Notes: generated by a model from the letters alone, not told the origin. A DNA stretch of 64,000 nt from Rhodococcus sp. HM1 (GCF_023218075.1 NZ_JALPTB010000023.1:1-64000), one strand, 5' to 3'; positions 16,482 to 25,689 are shown, numbered from the stretch's first letter. Numbers and translations: made by a program.

Positions 16482-17533
16482 CGCCGTGCCCCCGCCAGGC
16501 TGGCCCGGGCCGCGCCGTATTCCGCGGCGAGTTGTTCGATGGACAGGTGCACGTATCCGGCGGTGGTCTCCGGGGACACGTGTCCCATCAGCTCCCGCAA
16601 CACCATCAGATCGATTCCCGCAGAGGCCAGTTCGGTGCCGTAGGTGTGTCGCAGCCGGTGCGGACGCACCCGACCGGCACCGGAGAGCTCCCGGTGCCGC
16701 CGGAACAGCGACCGCAGTCCGGCCTCGGTGACCGGCGACCCGTGGGTGGGACCGCGCAGCACCACGAAACACTCTCGTGTCGCCAACCCCGGCGGCCGTT
16801 CGAGGCGCAGATAGGCCGACAGTTCGGTGAAGAACACCGCATCGACCGGCACCACACGCTCCTTCGAGCCTTTGCCGAGCACCCGCAACCGACGTCGACC
16901 GAAATCCACGTCCGTCAAGCGCAGGGATCGCACCTCGGCGCTGCGCAGACCCCCGAACAGCATGGCCCACACCATCGCCCGATCCCGATGGGTGCGCAAC
17001 GACGCCACGAACTGCTCGACCGCGTCGGCATCGAGGGATTCGGGCAGCAACCGCGGTTGGCGCACCAACCGGCCCCCGGCCCGGGGCCGGCCCGGTCCGA
17101 GATGTCCGAGCAGTCCCCGCGCCTGCGGTCGCAGGCCCTGCCCGCGCCGCGGTGAGGGCACCGGATTGTCAGTGCGCATCCCGGTCATCACCAGGTACTC
17201 GAACAACGCCCGCACCGCCGCGACCCGCCGATTGATCGTCGACGCCGCCGTGCCCCGGCCATTCCTTCTCGCCGTGCCGGGGCGGGGTTCGCGGCGCACG
17301 TCCTGCCAGTCGATCCACTCGAACACCGTCACCGGCGTCACCGCCGCCAATCGGAGATCGTGGTCGAGCAGAAACCGGGCCAAGTTGAGCACATCGAACG
17401 CATACGCCCGCACCGTCGCCGCGCTGAACCCGCGCCCGGCCAGATGTTTCAGGAACGCATTCGCCGCAGCGCATCCCTCCCACTGGCCGTCGATCGCAAA
17501 GCCGTCGCTGCTGGTGCGCACCCGAACGGTCAT
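16478..17533 (-). CDS. tyrosine recombinase, TnpA-like, copy 1
   Basis: 351 aa. N-terminal SAM-like core-binding region (FLKHLAGRGFSAATVRAYAF) and a catalytic domain with FGGLRSAEVRSL (Arg I), a Lys in LGKGSKERVVPV, HRLRHTYGTELASAG (His-x-x-Arg) and MGHVSPETTAGYVHL (Tyr). It starts at ATG 17531-17533 after GAAGGGGCAGG. About 108 bp separate this start from the element end, enough for a promoter and recombination sites. It would act with the TnpB-like protein to cut and join the element ends. Confidence 0.85.
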   Translation of the reverse strand: MTVRVRTSSDGFAIDGQWEGCAAANAFLKHLAGRGFSAATVRAYAFDVLNLARFLLDHDLRLAAVTPVTVFEWIDWQDVRREPRPGTARRNGRGTAASTINRRVAAVRALFEYLVMTGMRTDNPVPSPRRGQGLRPQARGLLGHLGPGRPRAGGRLVRQPRLLPESLDADAVEQFVASLRTHRDRAMVWAMLFGGLRSAEVRSLRLTDVDFGRRRLRVLGKGSKERVVPVDAVFFTELSAYLRLERPPGLATRECFVVLRGPTHGSPVTEAGLRSLFRRHRELSGAGRVRPHRLRHTYGTELASAGIDLMVLRELMGHVSPETTAGYVHLSIEQLAAEYGAARASLAGARR

Positions 17534-17646
17534 CGCCTGCCCCTTCTCGATCGAGCCGACACCGCCAGCATGCGCCCCGCATCGCCGTCGGCCGCGGACC
17601 TCACGCCGCACTCATGATCGTGTCGTGGGAGGGCCGGTTAACCGAT

Positions 17647-18658
17647 CTCGGGTTGTTGGACCAGATCTTCTGCCAGTGTGCTTTCGGGAACGCGGTGAAC
17701 GCGAGCACGTCGTGCTTGGCGGCTTCCATCAACGCCGCGACCTTCGGAAACGACCCGGAGAAGGTGTCGGTGACCTGGTCCCACTGCGCGGCCACCTCGA
17801 CCGGGTCGGTGTGCGCGAAGATCGTCTTGACCGCCGCCATCACCGGCGGCACATGCTTCGAGGTCACCGCGGCTCGGATGTTGCGCATGAAATGCACCCG
17901 GCACCGCTGCCACGAAGAACCCGCGAACTGCTGCATCACCGCAGCTTTGAGCCCACTATGGGCATCGGAGATCACCAGATGCACCCCCGACAGACCACGG
18001 GCCCTGAGGTTGGTGAGGAACTCACGCCAGAAGTCGAAGGATTCACTGTCGCCGACCGCGGTGCCCAGAACCTCGCGGCTACCGTCGATCGACACCCCGG
18101 TCGCGACCACCAGCGCCTGCGAGACCACGTGCGCACCGACCCGGACCTTGCAGAACGTCGCGTCGAGGAAGACGTACGGAAAGCTCGTGTGCGTCAGCGT
18201 GCGCTCCCGGAACCGGGCGATCTCGGTATCGAGGCCGGCGCAGATCCGCGAGACCTCCGACTTCGAGATCCCGGATCCGACCCCCAACGCACCGACCAGG
18301 TCATCGACGCTGCGGGTGGAGACGCCGTGCACATACGCTTCCATCACCACCGCATACAGCGCCTTGTCGATCCGCCGACGCCGTTCGAGCAAGGATGGGA
18401 AGAACGACCCGGACCGCAGCTTGGGAATCTTGACGTCCACCTCACCGCTGGTGGTCGACACCGTCTTGGTGCGATGCCCGTTGCGATGGGTGGTGCGCTG
18501 CTCGGTGCGTTCGTAGCGGCCGGCGCGAGTTTGTCGGTGGCTTCGGCTTCGATCAGAGCTTGCAGTCCGGTGCGGATCAGTTCGGCGAACACGTTGGTGC
18601 TGTCGGCGCTCTTGAGTGCGTCGAGTTGGGCGAGCAGTGCAGAATGGTCGTGGGTCAT
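17647..18658 (-). pseudogene. IS256 transposase 1, N-terminal piece, with a frameshift
   Basis: The start MTHDHSALLAQLDALKSADS at 18658 leads to EAEATDKL, then a single-base deletion near 18527 shifts the frame. Adding one G (CTCGGCGCC instead of CTCGCGCC) would restore KLGAGRYERT, the normal IS256 sequence. The rest is good IS256: KIPKLRSGSFFPSLLERRRR, VSRICAGLDTEIARFRER, LVISDAHSGLKAAV, SWQRCRVHFMRN, ending AHWQKIWSNNP. The last native codon is followed by element DNA that adds SVNRPSHDTIMSAA and a stop, so the catalytic Glu is lost. Confidence 0.8.
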
Positions 18659-18813
18659 CGCGTAGATGCTTTCTGTGAGTCACTTTGGTCGGTAACTCGT
18701 TGATCACTACGCGATGACCCACCCTTCGCCAGGGAGCGACACGCCGCGGACCTGGCCGGATGTCCTCAGCCGATTCCCACCACTCCCCGGGACTTACCCG
18801 GCGACTGCGGAGA

Positions 18814-18832
18814 TCATTCTGAAACCGTCAGT
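18814..18832. repeat. solo IS5-type terminal repeat
   Basis: TCATTCTGAAACCGTCAGT differs by one base from the IS5 end at 6889-6908. Unlike the others it is followed by AA rather than TA. No IS5 coding sequence lies on its inner side, so it is a solo remnant, about 100 bp outside the IS256 end at 18713. Confidence 0.45.
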
Positions 18833-18878
18833 AAGAAGCGCCCTCGCGGGCAACGACCGCGGGGGAACCATCAGCGCG

Positions 18879-19560
18879 TCAGCCCGCCCATGAGGAGCCG
18901 TGGCTGCACAAGTCGCCGATCAACGACACCACCCGATCCTCGTGGGGGTCGATCCAGACCGCTGCGTCGTCGACCTGCCGCGGCACAGCAGATGCCCACC
19001 ACGCGAGGGCCACTGCACGAAGTCGTGGCCGGCCAGCTCGGCTTGGGCGGTATCGGCGACCCAGACTGCGGCTTCGGCGAACGAGGTGTTCATCGACAGT
19101 CCCTGACACAATCTGAATCCACTGATACCCGCAGTGCCGTGCCATCCGATGGTGACGGCATAGGTCCGGCCGATCGACAGTTCCCACATCAGCCGGTCAG
19201 GATCGACGTCCCGGCCGTAGCGCAGACACCGCAAATCCCGCGCGGTGGCCACAACCGCCTCGACCCACGCCTGCGGAGCGTCGAGCTGCGCCCCAGGCGT
19301 GTCATAGAAATCGACAACGTCACCAACGACCTTGAAACGCCACGTCAACTGCTCCGCATCGTCAGGATCCCAGATCGGCACGAGCTCTACTGTCGCACAA
19401 CAGCGGTGAGGATCCGTCCCGTCGCACCGCCACCCCGCCGGCACAGACCACAGGCCGGGGACCGTGCTCGGTTCGTCCCCGGCGGCTAGCGATTGCGTAC
19501 CTTCAGCACGGGGGACTGCTGCACGGATAGGTGACGTTGATGATGAAAGGGTCCTCGTCG
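18879..19560 (-). pseudogene. hypothetical protein gene with a frameshift
   Basis: Unrecognised. From about 19560 to 18990 the frame gives a plausible soluble protein (LTWRFKVVGDVVDFYDTPGA, DPDRLMWELSIGRTYAVTIG, GFRLCQGLSMNTSFAEAAVW, HDFVQWPSRGGHLL). The sensible continuation DDAAVWIDPHEDRVVSLIGD lies in another frame downstream of about 18985, so one indel separates the parts. The start is unclear, and the 5' part runs into the IS110 non-coding end. It could be a sequencing error in an intact gene or a decaying gene stranded between IS256 and IS110. Confidence 0.45.
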
Positions 19561-19770
19561 GCGGTGCGTGTGACCCTACAGGTGACTGACAGCCGTAGTG
19601 CTTGTCTTCCAGTTGATCTGTCCGCGTGTCCGGTCGGCGGGGGCGTCCGATGCATGTCGGCCAGGGAGACGAGCATGACTTCATATGAGCTTGGTGTCAG
19701 CCCCGTCAACGTCTTGTCTGTGCGGATTCCTGGCCGACGTGCCCACTGGTGAGGAAGGCACGGTCCCATC
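19560..19770 (+). ncRNA. candidate bridge-RNA region of the IS110 element
   Basis: This 210-bp stretch upstream of the IS110 transposase has the position expected for the bridge RNA of IS110-group elements, which pairs with both target and donor DNA. I assign it by position only; no loop structure was computed. It also contains a few short ATG frames that I do not consider genes. Confidence 0.3.
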
Positions 19771-21006
19771 ATGGCAATATTCATTTCCGACGCCATCGAC
19801 TCTCCGCCGGTCGTCGAGGTCGTTGCGGGTGTCGATACGCACGCGGACAATCATCACGTCGCGGTCCTGACCGCTATGGGAGCACGATTGGGTGACCTGC
19901 AGGTGCCCGCAACCTTGGCGGGTTACGAGCAGCTTGCGGAGTTCGTCCGCTCTTTCGGGGTGATCCGACTGATCGGGATCGAGGCAACGGGTTCCTACGG
20001 CGCCGGTCTGGCCCGGTATCTGCTGGCTTCGGGCATCGAGATTCGGGAAGTCCTTCGACCTCGTCGTGCGCAGCGTCGGCAAGGCAAGTCCGATCCCATC
20101 GATGCGTATGCCGCAGCGCAGCAGGCACTTGCAGAGCCGGAGTCCCTGCCGGTTGCCAAGGCCGGTGACGGGGTAGTGGAACAGATTCGGGTGCTGTTGA
20201 CCGTGCGGCGCAGCGCTATCAAAGCGAGGGTGGCGGTGATCCGCCAACTCAAGTCCTTGCTGGTCACGGCACCCGAAACGCTCCGAAACCGTTGGTCGAG
20301 ATTGAGTGAGCACGCACTGATCGACGGGCTGGCCTCGACTCGCCCTGGAACGGCGACCGACTCTGTCCTCACGGCGACCGCCCATGCTTTGCGGCGGCTT
20401 GCTCGCCGTTACCAGTACCTCACCCAGGAAATCGTGGAGTTCGACGACGAACTCCGTGTCCTCGTCGATCACGCCGCTCCGGCGATGATCGCGACGAAGG
20501 GCTACGGTGTGATCACCACTGCGACGCTCCTCGTCACCGCCGGCTCGAACCCCGAGCGGCTACGCTCGGAAGCATCGTTCGCTGCCCTGTGCGGGGCATC
20601 CCCCATCCCGGCATCTTCAGGCAAGACGACCCGTCATCGTCTCAATCGTGGCGGGGACCGGCAAGCGAACTGGGCACTTCACCAGATCGCTCTGGTGCGT
20701 CTGTCCAATGACCAACGCACCAAGGACTATGCGGCCCGGCTGCAAGCGAGCGGAAAGTCGAAGAAGGACATCATGCGATGTCTCAAACGAGCAGTCGCTC
20801 GTGAGGCCTTCCACCTGATCGTCCACCCGAAACCGGCGCCAAAGACGGAGGACTTGCGAGCACTGCGCCACCGACGTGGGGTCACCCTCGCCCAGGCCGG
20901 GATCAACCTCGGTGCCGAACCCGCCCGCTTGAGTGAACTCGAGCGCGGTAAACGGCCCAATGCCGATCTGGCAATTGCGTACCGCGCCTGGCTCACTGCC
21001 GTTTGA
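19771..21006 (+). CDS. IS110-family DEDD transposase with a C-terminal HTH-like extension
   Basis: 411 aa. The RuvC-like DEDD domain shows GVDTHADNHHVAVL (first Asp), GIEATGSYGAGLARYLL (Glu) and GKSDPIDAYAAAQ (two Asp). The Transposase_20 domain follows (MIATKGYGVITTATLLVTAG, ASFAALCGASPIPASSGKTT, RLNRGGDRQANWALHQIALV, with the catalytic Ser region). Residues about 362-408 add a helix-turn-helix-like segment (LRHRRGVTLAQAGINLGAEP, then ARLSELERGKRPNADLAIAY) resembling an XRE domain, beyond the usual end of the family. The ATG at 19771 has a weak upstream AGGAAGG. Confidence 0.85.
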   Translation: MAIFISDAIDSPPVVEVVAGVDTHADNHHVAVLTAMGARLGDLQVPATLAGYEQLAEFVRSFGVIRLIGIEATGSYGAGLARYLLASGIEIREVLRPRRAQRRQGKSDPIDAYAAAQQALAEPESLPVAKAGDGVVEQIRVLLTVRRSAIKARVAVIRQLKSLLVTAPETLRNRWSRLSEHALIDGLASTRPGTATDSVLTATAHALRRLARRYQYLTQEIVEFDDELRVLVDHAAPAMIATKGYGVITTATLLVTAGSNPERLRSEASFAALCGASPIPASSGKTTRHRLNRGGDRQANWALHQIALVRLSNDQRTKDYAARLQASGKSKKDIMRCLKRAVAREAFHLIVHPKPAPKTEDLRALRHRRGVTLAQAGINLGAEPARLSELERGKRPNADLAIAYRAWLTAV

Positions 21007-21058
21007 CACGCATAGGAGCATCATCTGAACTGTGGTGCCGTGAGGCACTGCTGGAAGG

Positions 21059-21361
21059 ATGGACCCCGTGCCCAAGCCCTATCCGAAAGAGTTCCGCGAC
21101 GACGTCGTCCGCGTGGCCCGCAACCGCGAACCAGGTCAGCACCTGCGGCAGATCGCCGCCGACTTCGGCATCAGCGAATCCTGCCTGACCAACTGGCTCA
21201 GGAATGCCGACGTCGAGGACGGCACCAAGCCAGGGACGACGAACGAGGAGTCCAGAGAGAACCGCGAGCTGAGAAAGCGGATCCGGTTGCTTGAGCAGGA
21301 GAACGAAGTGCTGCGGCGGGCCGCGGCGTATCTATCACAGGCGAATCTTCCGGGAAAATGA
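21059..21361 (+). CDS. IS3-family transposase OrfA
   Basis: 100 aa: an N-terminal HTH (YPKEFRDDVVRVARNREPG, then IAADFGISESCLTNWLRNAD) and a C-terminal leucine zipper (RELRKRIRLLEQENEVLRRA), the normal OrfA layout. It ends at a TGA that overlaps the ATG of OrfB within AAAATGATG. The A-run there is a possible -1 slip site for an OrfAB fusion, as known in this family. Confidence 0.8.
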   Translation: MDPVPKPYPKEFRDDVVRVARNREPGQHLRQIAADFGISESCLTNWLRNADVEDGTKPGTTNEESRENRELRKRIRLLEQENEVLRRAAAYLSQANLPGK

Positions 21362-22233
21362 TGTACCCGCTCGTCCGCGAGCTGGCCGCCGGCGGGATTC
21401 CCGTCGCGGCGGGTGTGCCGGGTTCTGGGGATCGCGCGCCAGCCGTACTACCGGTGGCTCGCCGACCCGGTCACCGACGCCGAACTCGAGGAGGCGTACC
21501 GGGCGAACGCCCTGTTCGACGCCCACCGCGAGGACCCGGAGTTCGGCTACCGGTTCCTCGCCGACGAAGCCCGCGATGCGGCGAGTCTATGTCGGACCGC
21601 ACGGCGTGGCGGATCTGTTCGACCAACAGGTGGTGGAGTGTGTTCGGCAAGAAACGTGGCTCGAAGAAGGGCCGCTCCGGGCCGCCGGTGCACGATGATC
21701 TCGTCGGCCGCGTCTTCACCGCGGATGCTCCAAACACTTTGTGGCTCACCGATATCACCGAACACAGAACCGAGGAAGGCAAGCTCTACCTGTGTGCGGT
21801 CAAGGACGTGTACTCGAACCGGATCGTCGGCTACTCGATCAGCGATCGGATGAAATCCCGTCTGGCTGTCACGGCCCTCGAATCGGCAGTGGCACGGCGG
21901 GACTCGGTTGCCGGATGTGTGGTTCATTCCGACCGTGGATCGCAATTTCGCAGCCGGAAATTTGTCCGCGCCCTCGCCCGCCACGACCTGGTCGGATCGA
22001 TGGGTCGGGTGGGTGCGGCCGGCGACAATGCCGCGATGGAATCGTTCTTTGCGCTGCTCCAGAAGAACGTCCTCGACCGGCAGAGATGGGCCACACGCGA
22101 GCAGTTGCGCATCGCGATCGTGACTTGGATCGAGCGGACCTATCACCGCCGGCGACGTCAGCTCCGGCTCGGCAGATTGACGCCTGTCGAGTTCGAGACC
22201 ATCATGACCACACCAGCCACACAGGCTGCGTGA
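21358..22233 (+). pseudogene. IS3-family transposase OrfB with two compensating frameshifts
   Basis: The integrase core is complete: TLWLTDITEHRT (Asp), CVVHSDRGSQFRSRKFV (Asp) and AGDNAAMESFFALLQKN (Glu). The N-terminal third is broken. From about 21412 the correct sequence (CRVLGIARQPYYRWLADPVT, EDPEFGYRFLADEARDA) lies in a different frame, returning to the original frame near 21576 (GESMSDRTAWRICSTNRWW). That needs one inserted and one deleted base. The frame through the whole stretch is open, so a protein with a garbled segment could be made, but it is unlikely to be active. Confidence 0.7.
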
Positions 22234-22493
22234 CCGAATCTGTCACCGGATCGTGCAGCAGTCCCCGTCACTCCCTATCTGAGTCTGTCCAGGCGTGAGC
22301 GGCTGAGGTCGCCGACCGTCCCATGCTCGCTGGAGACTGCGTTCCAGCCGAACTACCGTTTCACGAGGGCCTACATCATCGGTTCAACCCGCGCTGGCTC
22401 GGCAAAACAAACATCACAGATCGTTGACGAAGCCCGGAGATACCTCCGGGACCATTCCCGGCTGTTGCTTCAATGCTTTCTGGACGGCGACTT

Positions 22494-23546
22494 CTACATA
22501 TCATCGGAGGGGTCGACGAGAACTTTCATCTTCCGGCCCGCGTGCAGTGCCTCGAATCCCTCGTTGATCACATCATCGATTCTGACTGTGGTGACCCACC
22601 CTGTGGTATCGTAGACACCTTGCGCCATCAACGCAATAACGGCTTCGAAGTCGGTGGATGTGTAGCACAGCGAGCCCTGGAGCCGGGATTCGTTCATCAC
22701 CAGGTTCAGTAGCGGTACGGTCAACGGCTTTTCGTAGATGGCGACGCTGATGGTCGGTCGCCGTGCACCGACACTCGCAGTCGCAGCCTCGATTGCCGAC
22801 TTCACACCCGCTGCATCGAATGCGGCATCTGCTCCACGCCCATCCGTGACGTCGGTGACGAACGCAGACACGTCAACCTGCGTCGGGTCAAGGGTATGGG
22901 CGCCCAACGCCTCGATTGCAGTGCGGCGAGTCGACGACGGTTCCGCGACATACACCGACTCGAGCCCCATGCCTTGCAGCGCGAACCACAGTCCGATACC
23001 AATGGGCCCGGCGCCGAAGATTATCGCCGTGTCGCCGGGCCCGACGTCACCGAGTGCCGCAGCGTGATACGCCACTGCCATCGGCTCGACCAGTGCACCG
23101 AGTTCGAGTGAGACGTTGTCGGGCAGTCGATGCAACATATTGACCGGCACGATGGTGTACTCCGCCATACCGCCGTCGGACATCAGGCCGTGGAAGCCGA
23201 TCTGCTGACACACGTTGTACGTTCCGGCCCGACAGGGCGCACAGCGCCCGCATCGGTAGATCGGCTCGATCGCCACTCGGTCGCCTGGGACATAGCCGGT
23301 GACGCCCGCGCCGACCTCAAGGATGGTCCCGGCGAACTCATGGCCCATCGTCAGCGGCAGTTCCCGACCGGTCAGCGGATGCGGCTCGGTCGGGACGAAG
23401 ATCGGGCCTGCATAGTATTCATGCAGGTCAGTACCACAAATTCCGTTGAAACCTACCTTTACCTTGACCGTGCCCGGTCCAGGTTGCGGTTCAGGAACGT
23501 CAGCGATTTCCAGTTTGTTGGGTCCGTAGTAGACAGCAGCTTTCAT
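22494..23546 (-). CDS. bdhA: (R,R)-2,3-butanediol dehydrogenase-like zinc alcohol dehydrogenase
   Basis: 350 aa medium-chain dehydrogenase. The catalytic zinc site is GICGTDLHEYYAGPIF and MGHEFAGTILEVGAGV. The structural zinc cysteines are in CGRCAPCRAGTYNVC. The NAD-binding Rossmann motif is FGAGPIGIGL. The LHEYYAGPIFVP block is characteristic of butanediol dehydrogenases, which interconvert 2,3-butanediol and acetoin (or acetoin and diacetyl) with NAD(H). The gene is divergent from the downstream aco genes and separated from them by an IS1380 copy, but the pathway link is clear. A GTTGCA-N6-TGCAAC inverted repeat 38 bp upstream of the start may be an operator. Bases 22276-22493 hold no gene. 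Confidence 0.8.
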   Translation of the reverse strand: MKAAVYYGPNKLEIADVPEPQPGPGTVKVKVGFNGICGTDLHEYYAGPIFVPTEPHPLTGRELPLTMGHEFAGTILEVGAGVTGYVPGDRVAIEPIYRCGRCAPCRAGTYNVCQQIGFHGLMSDGGMAEYTIVPVNMLHRLPDNVSLELGALVEPMAVAYHAAALGDVGPGDTAIIFGAGPIGIGLWFALQGMGLESVYVAEPSSTRRTAIEALGAHTLDPTQVDVSAFVTDVTDGRGADAAFDAAGVKSAIEAATASVGARRPTISVAIYEKPLTVPLLNLVMNESRLQGSLCYTSTDFEAVIALMAQGVYDTTGWVTTVRIDDVINEGFEALHAGRKMKVLVDPSDDM

Positions 23547-23781
23547 ACCTCGAGTAGTAGTGACTCACAACACATTCTGAAAGAGTTGCAGCGCGTTGCA
23601 ACCGAAATCCAAGTTGTTACCCCGCGGGGGTGCATGAGGCTCGACAGAAGCCATGGATAAGCCTGAATCCACCGAACGATCAGCCGCGTAGCAGCGTGTC
23701 GAACTGAAGAAAGTGCCCCCTGAACTGGGAAGATTGGAGTTCTCACACAACAAATCCACCAGGTCACGAAAGGCACTTCCG

Positions 23782-25116
23782 GTGAAAGTGTCCCACAAGT
23801 TCATCGACGGCTCCGCCGTGTTCGACGAGGACAACCTCGTCTCGTGCGCCGGACTGGTCCCGGTCATGACACTGGCCGAACACACCCACCTGCCGGACCT
23901 GCTCACCGAGAAGGTCTCGATCACCACCACGAAGGTCACCTCCGGGGCCGCGAACCCGGCACCGAAACTGCTCACCCTGATCGCCGGGATGTGCGCCGGC
24001 GCCGACAGCATCGACGATATCGACCTGCTGCGCTCGGGCGGCATGAAGCATCTGTTCGGCAACGTCTACGCGCCCTCGACCGTGGGAACGCTGCTGCGCG
24101 AGTTCAGCTTCGGCCATGCCCGTCAGCTCGAATCCGTGCTCCGCGAACACCTGATCGCACTCGCCGCCCGGGTCGAGATCCTGCCCGGTCTGGCCGAGCA
24201 GGCGTTCATCGACATCGACTCGCTGCTGCGCCCGGTCTACGGCCACGCCAAACAAGGCGCGAGCTACGGACACACGAAAATCGCCGGCAGACAGATCCTG
24301 CGCAAAGGCCTGTCCCCGCTGGCGACGACGCTCAGCACGGCGGACTCCGCGCCGATCATCACCGGGATGCGACTGCGGGCCGGGAAGGCCGGCTCGGGTA
24401 AAGGTGCAGGTCGGATGGTCACGCAGGCCATCGTCACCGCCCGCCAGGCCGGCGCGACCGGGACCATCGTGGTCCGTGGGGACTCTGCGTACGGCACCCG
24501 CGCGGTCATCTCCGCGTGTCTGCGCGCGAAAGTGTGTTTCTCGCTCGTCCTGGCCAAGAACACCGCCGTCCAACGCGCGATCGACTCGATCCCCGACGAC
24601 GCGTGGACCCCGGTGAGATATCCCGGTGCCGTGCGTGACCCGGACACCGGTGCCTGGATCTCCGATGCCGAGGTCGCCGAAACCACTTACACCGCTTTCG
24701 CTTCGACCAGGACTCCGGTCACCGCCCGGTTGATCGTGCGCCGCGTCAAAGACGCCCGCTTCCCCGACGCGTTGTTTCCGGTGTGGCGATATCACCCGTT
24801 TTTCACCAACACCAGCGCCCACACCGTCGATGCTGATGTCACCCATCGCCGGCACGCGATCATCGAAACCGTCTTCGCCGACCTCATCGACGGGCCGCTG
24901 GCGCACATGCCGTCGGGGCGCTTCGGGGCGAACTCCGCCTGGGTGCTCTGCGCGGCGATCGCCCACAATCTGCTGCGCGCGACCGGTGTTCTTGCAGGTG
25001 GTGGGCATTCGCGCGCCCGTGGGGCGACGCTACGCCGCAAGATCGTCAACCTTCCCGCCCGATTGTGTCGACCGCAACGAAGACCGATCTTGCGACTACC
25101 CACGCACTGGCCCTGA
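23782..25116 (+). CDS. IS1380-family transposase
   Basis: 444 aa from the GTG at 23782 (KVSHKFIDGSAVFDEDNLVS). DDE features: AFIDIDSLLRPVYGHAKQGA (Asp), TIVVRGDSAYGTRAVI (Asp) and HRRHAIIETVFADLIDGPLA (Glu), followed by the family block MPSGRFGANSAWVLCAAIAH. The frame is open upstream to 23713, but the GTG is nearest to the conserved start. The C-terminus (RLCRPQRRPILRLPTHWP) is normal. I could not place the inverted repeats confidently; the element covers about 23.7 to 25.2 kb and separates bdhA from the other acetoin genes. Confidence 0.8.
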   Translation: MKVSHKFIDGSAVFDEDNLVSCAGLVPVMTLAEHTHLPDLLTEKVSITTTKVTSGAANPAPKLLTLIAGMCAGADSIDDIDLLRSGGMKHLFGNVYAPSTVGTLLREFSFGHARQLESVLREHLIALAARVEILPGLAEQAFIDIDSLLRPVYGHAKQGASYGHTKIAGRQILRKGLSPLATTLSTADSAPIITGMRLRAGKAGSGKGAGRMVTQAIVTARQAGATGTIVVRGDSAYGTRAVISACLRAKVCFSLVLAKNTAVQRAIDSIPDDAWTPVRYPGAVRDPDTGAWISDAEVAETTYTAFASTRTPVTARLIVRRVKDARFPDALFPVWRYHPFFTNTSAHTVDADVTHRRHAIIETVFADLIDGPLAHMPSGRFGANSAWVLCAAIAHNLLRATGVLAGGGHSRARGATLRRKIVNLPARLCRPQRRPILRLPTHWP

Positions 25117-25649
25117 TCGGGCGCATGGCTTCGACTGTGGGCCAACACCATCGGCCACAGCCCGCCAGCTATCGCCTGAACACTGACCGACCCGCCGAGA
25201 CGGCACGACCGGAGCCGCACCGTGGAAAAGCTGGGCAGACCAGCGGTTACTTCACGCCCTGAGCCCGCACTCGTCTGGAATCCAGATCCGGATCGACCTT
25301 CAAGGACTCATCGGTGGATTCAGGATAAGTGCCGCGAATTTGAAGACACGTTGCGGCACTCGACGTGAAACCCGCGCGCCGCGCTGAAACCGTCTCATTA
25401 CCAATGCTCTGACACGTCCGCTTGCATCGGTCCCCTCACGGCCGGTTGCAGGAGATCACCCCCCGTGCTCCTCCAGTCCTCGCGTATCTGCACGTTTGTA
25501 CCTATGCAGACCGGCGCCTCGAGAACGAAGCGCAGAATCAGCATCCCCACTGGGCTTTCCGAAGATCTGAATCTGCAGTAACCTCGCACCCCGGGTCGGC
25601 GAACCCCTGTCACCGGCCCGAGAAGTCACCGCCCCTCTGCGCGGTGGCC

Positions 25650-25689
25650 GCAGCCCTACCGCAGCATCCCCTGTGCTCGGTAGGGCTGC
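25650..25689. terminator. strong hairpin, 12-bp perfect stem
   Basis: GCAGCCCTACCG and its exact complement CGGTAGGGCTGC flank a 16-base loop that can pair further (AGCA/TGCT). No T-run follows. It lies in a gene-free stretch (25117-26287, in which I recognise no gene) between the IS1380 transposase and the acetoin reductase gene. A terminator or attenuator is likely. Confidence 0.5.

Larger units (their letters stand above)
14492..17641 (-). mobile_element. Tn554-like two-tyrosine-recombinase element, copy 1 (no cargo)
   Basis: Ends: TTATCCGGCCCTC (14492-14504) and, inverted, GAGGGCCGGTTAA (17629-17641), a 13-bp imperfect terminal repeat with one mismatch. The 3.15 kb contain only two recombinase genes overlapping by 4 bp. 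Their sizes (351 and 647 aa) are close to TnpA and TnpB of Tn554 (361 and 630 aa); no TnpC and no passenger gene are present. The element is inserted in the IS256 transposase between codons for NNP and ER. A second copy at 40431-43593 sits at the same position in a different IS256. Confidence 0.8.
14226..18713 (-). mobile_element. IS256-family element 1, interrupted by a two-recombinase element
   Basis: Inverted ends CACGTAGCGATCAACGAAT (14226-14244) and ACTCGTTGATCACTACGCG (18695-18713) share 16 of 19 positions when inverted. Between them lie the two pieces of one IS256-type transposase, both on the minus strand, separated by a 3.15-kb element (14492-17641). Removing that element rejoins the conserved string WSNNP[11 protein letters not shown]. 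I did not find a convincing target duplication. Confidence 0.7.
19500..21030 (+). mobile_element. IS110-family element (boundaries approximate)
   Basis: The transposase gene 19771-21006 is preceded by about 250 bp without a credible gene on either strand. IS110-group elements encode their bridge (seeker) RNA in this left non-coding segment. The right end is probably just after the stop codon, before the IS3 terminus at about 21028. Exact ends cannot be fixed because IS110 lacks clear inverted repeats. Confidence 0.55.
21028..22275 (+). mobile_element. IS3-family element
   Basis: The left end (about 21028-21060, containing GTGAGGCACTGCTGGAAGGA) and the right end (about 22244-22275, whose reverse strand contains GTGACGGGGACTGCTGCACG) are imperfect inverted repeats. 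OrfA and OrfB lie between them in the usual overlapping arrangement. The element abuts the IS110 copy with no gene between them. Confidence 0.65.
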
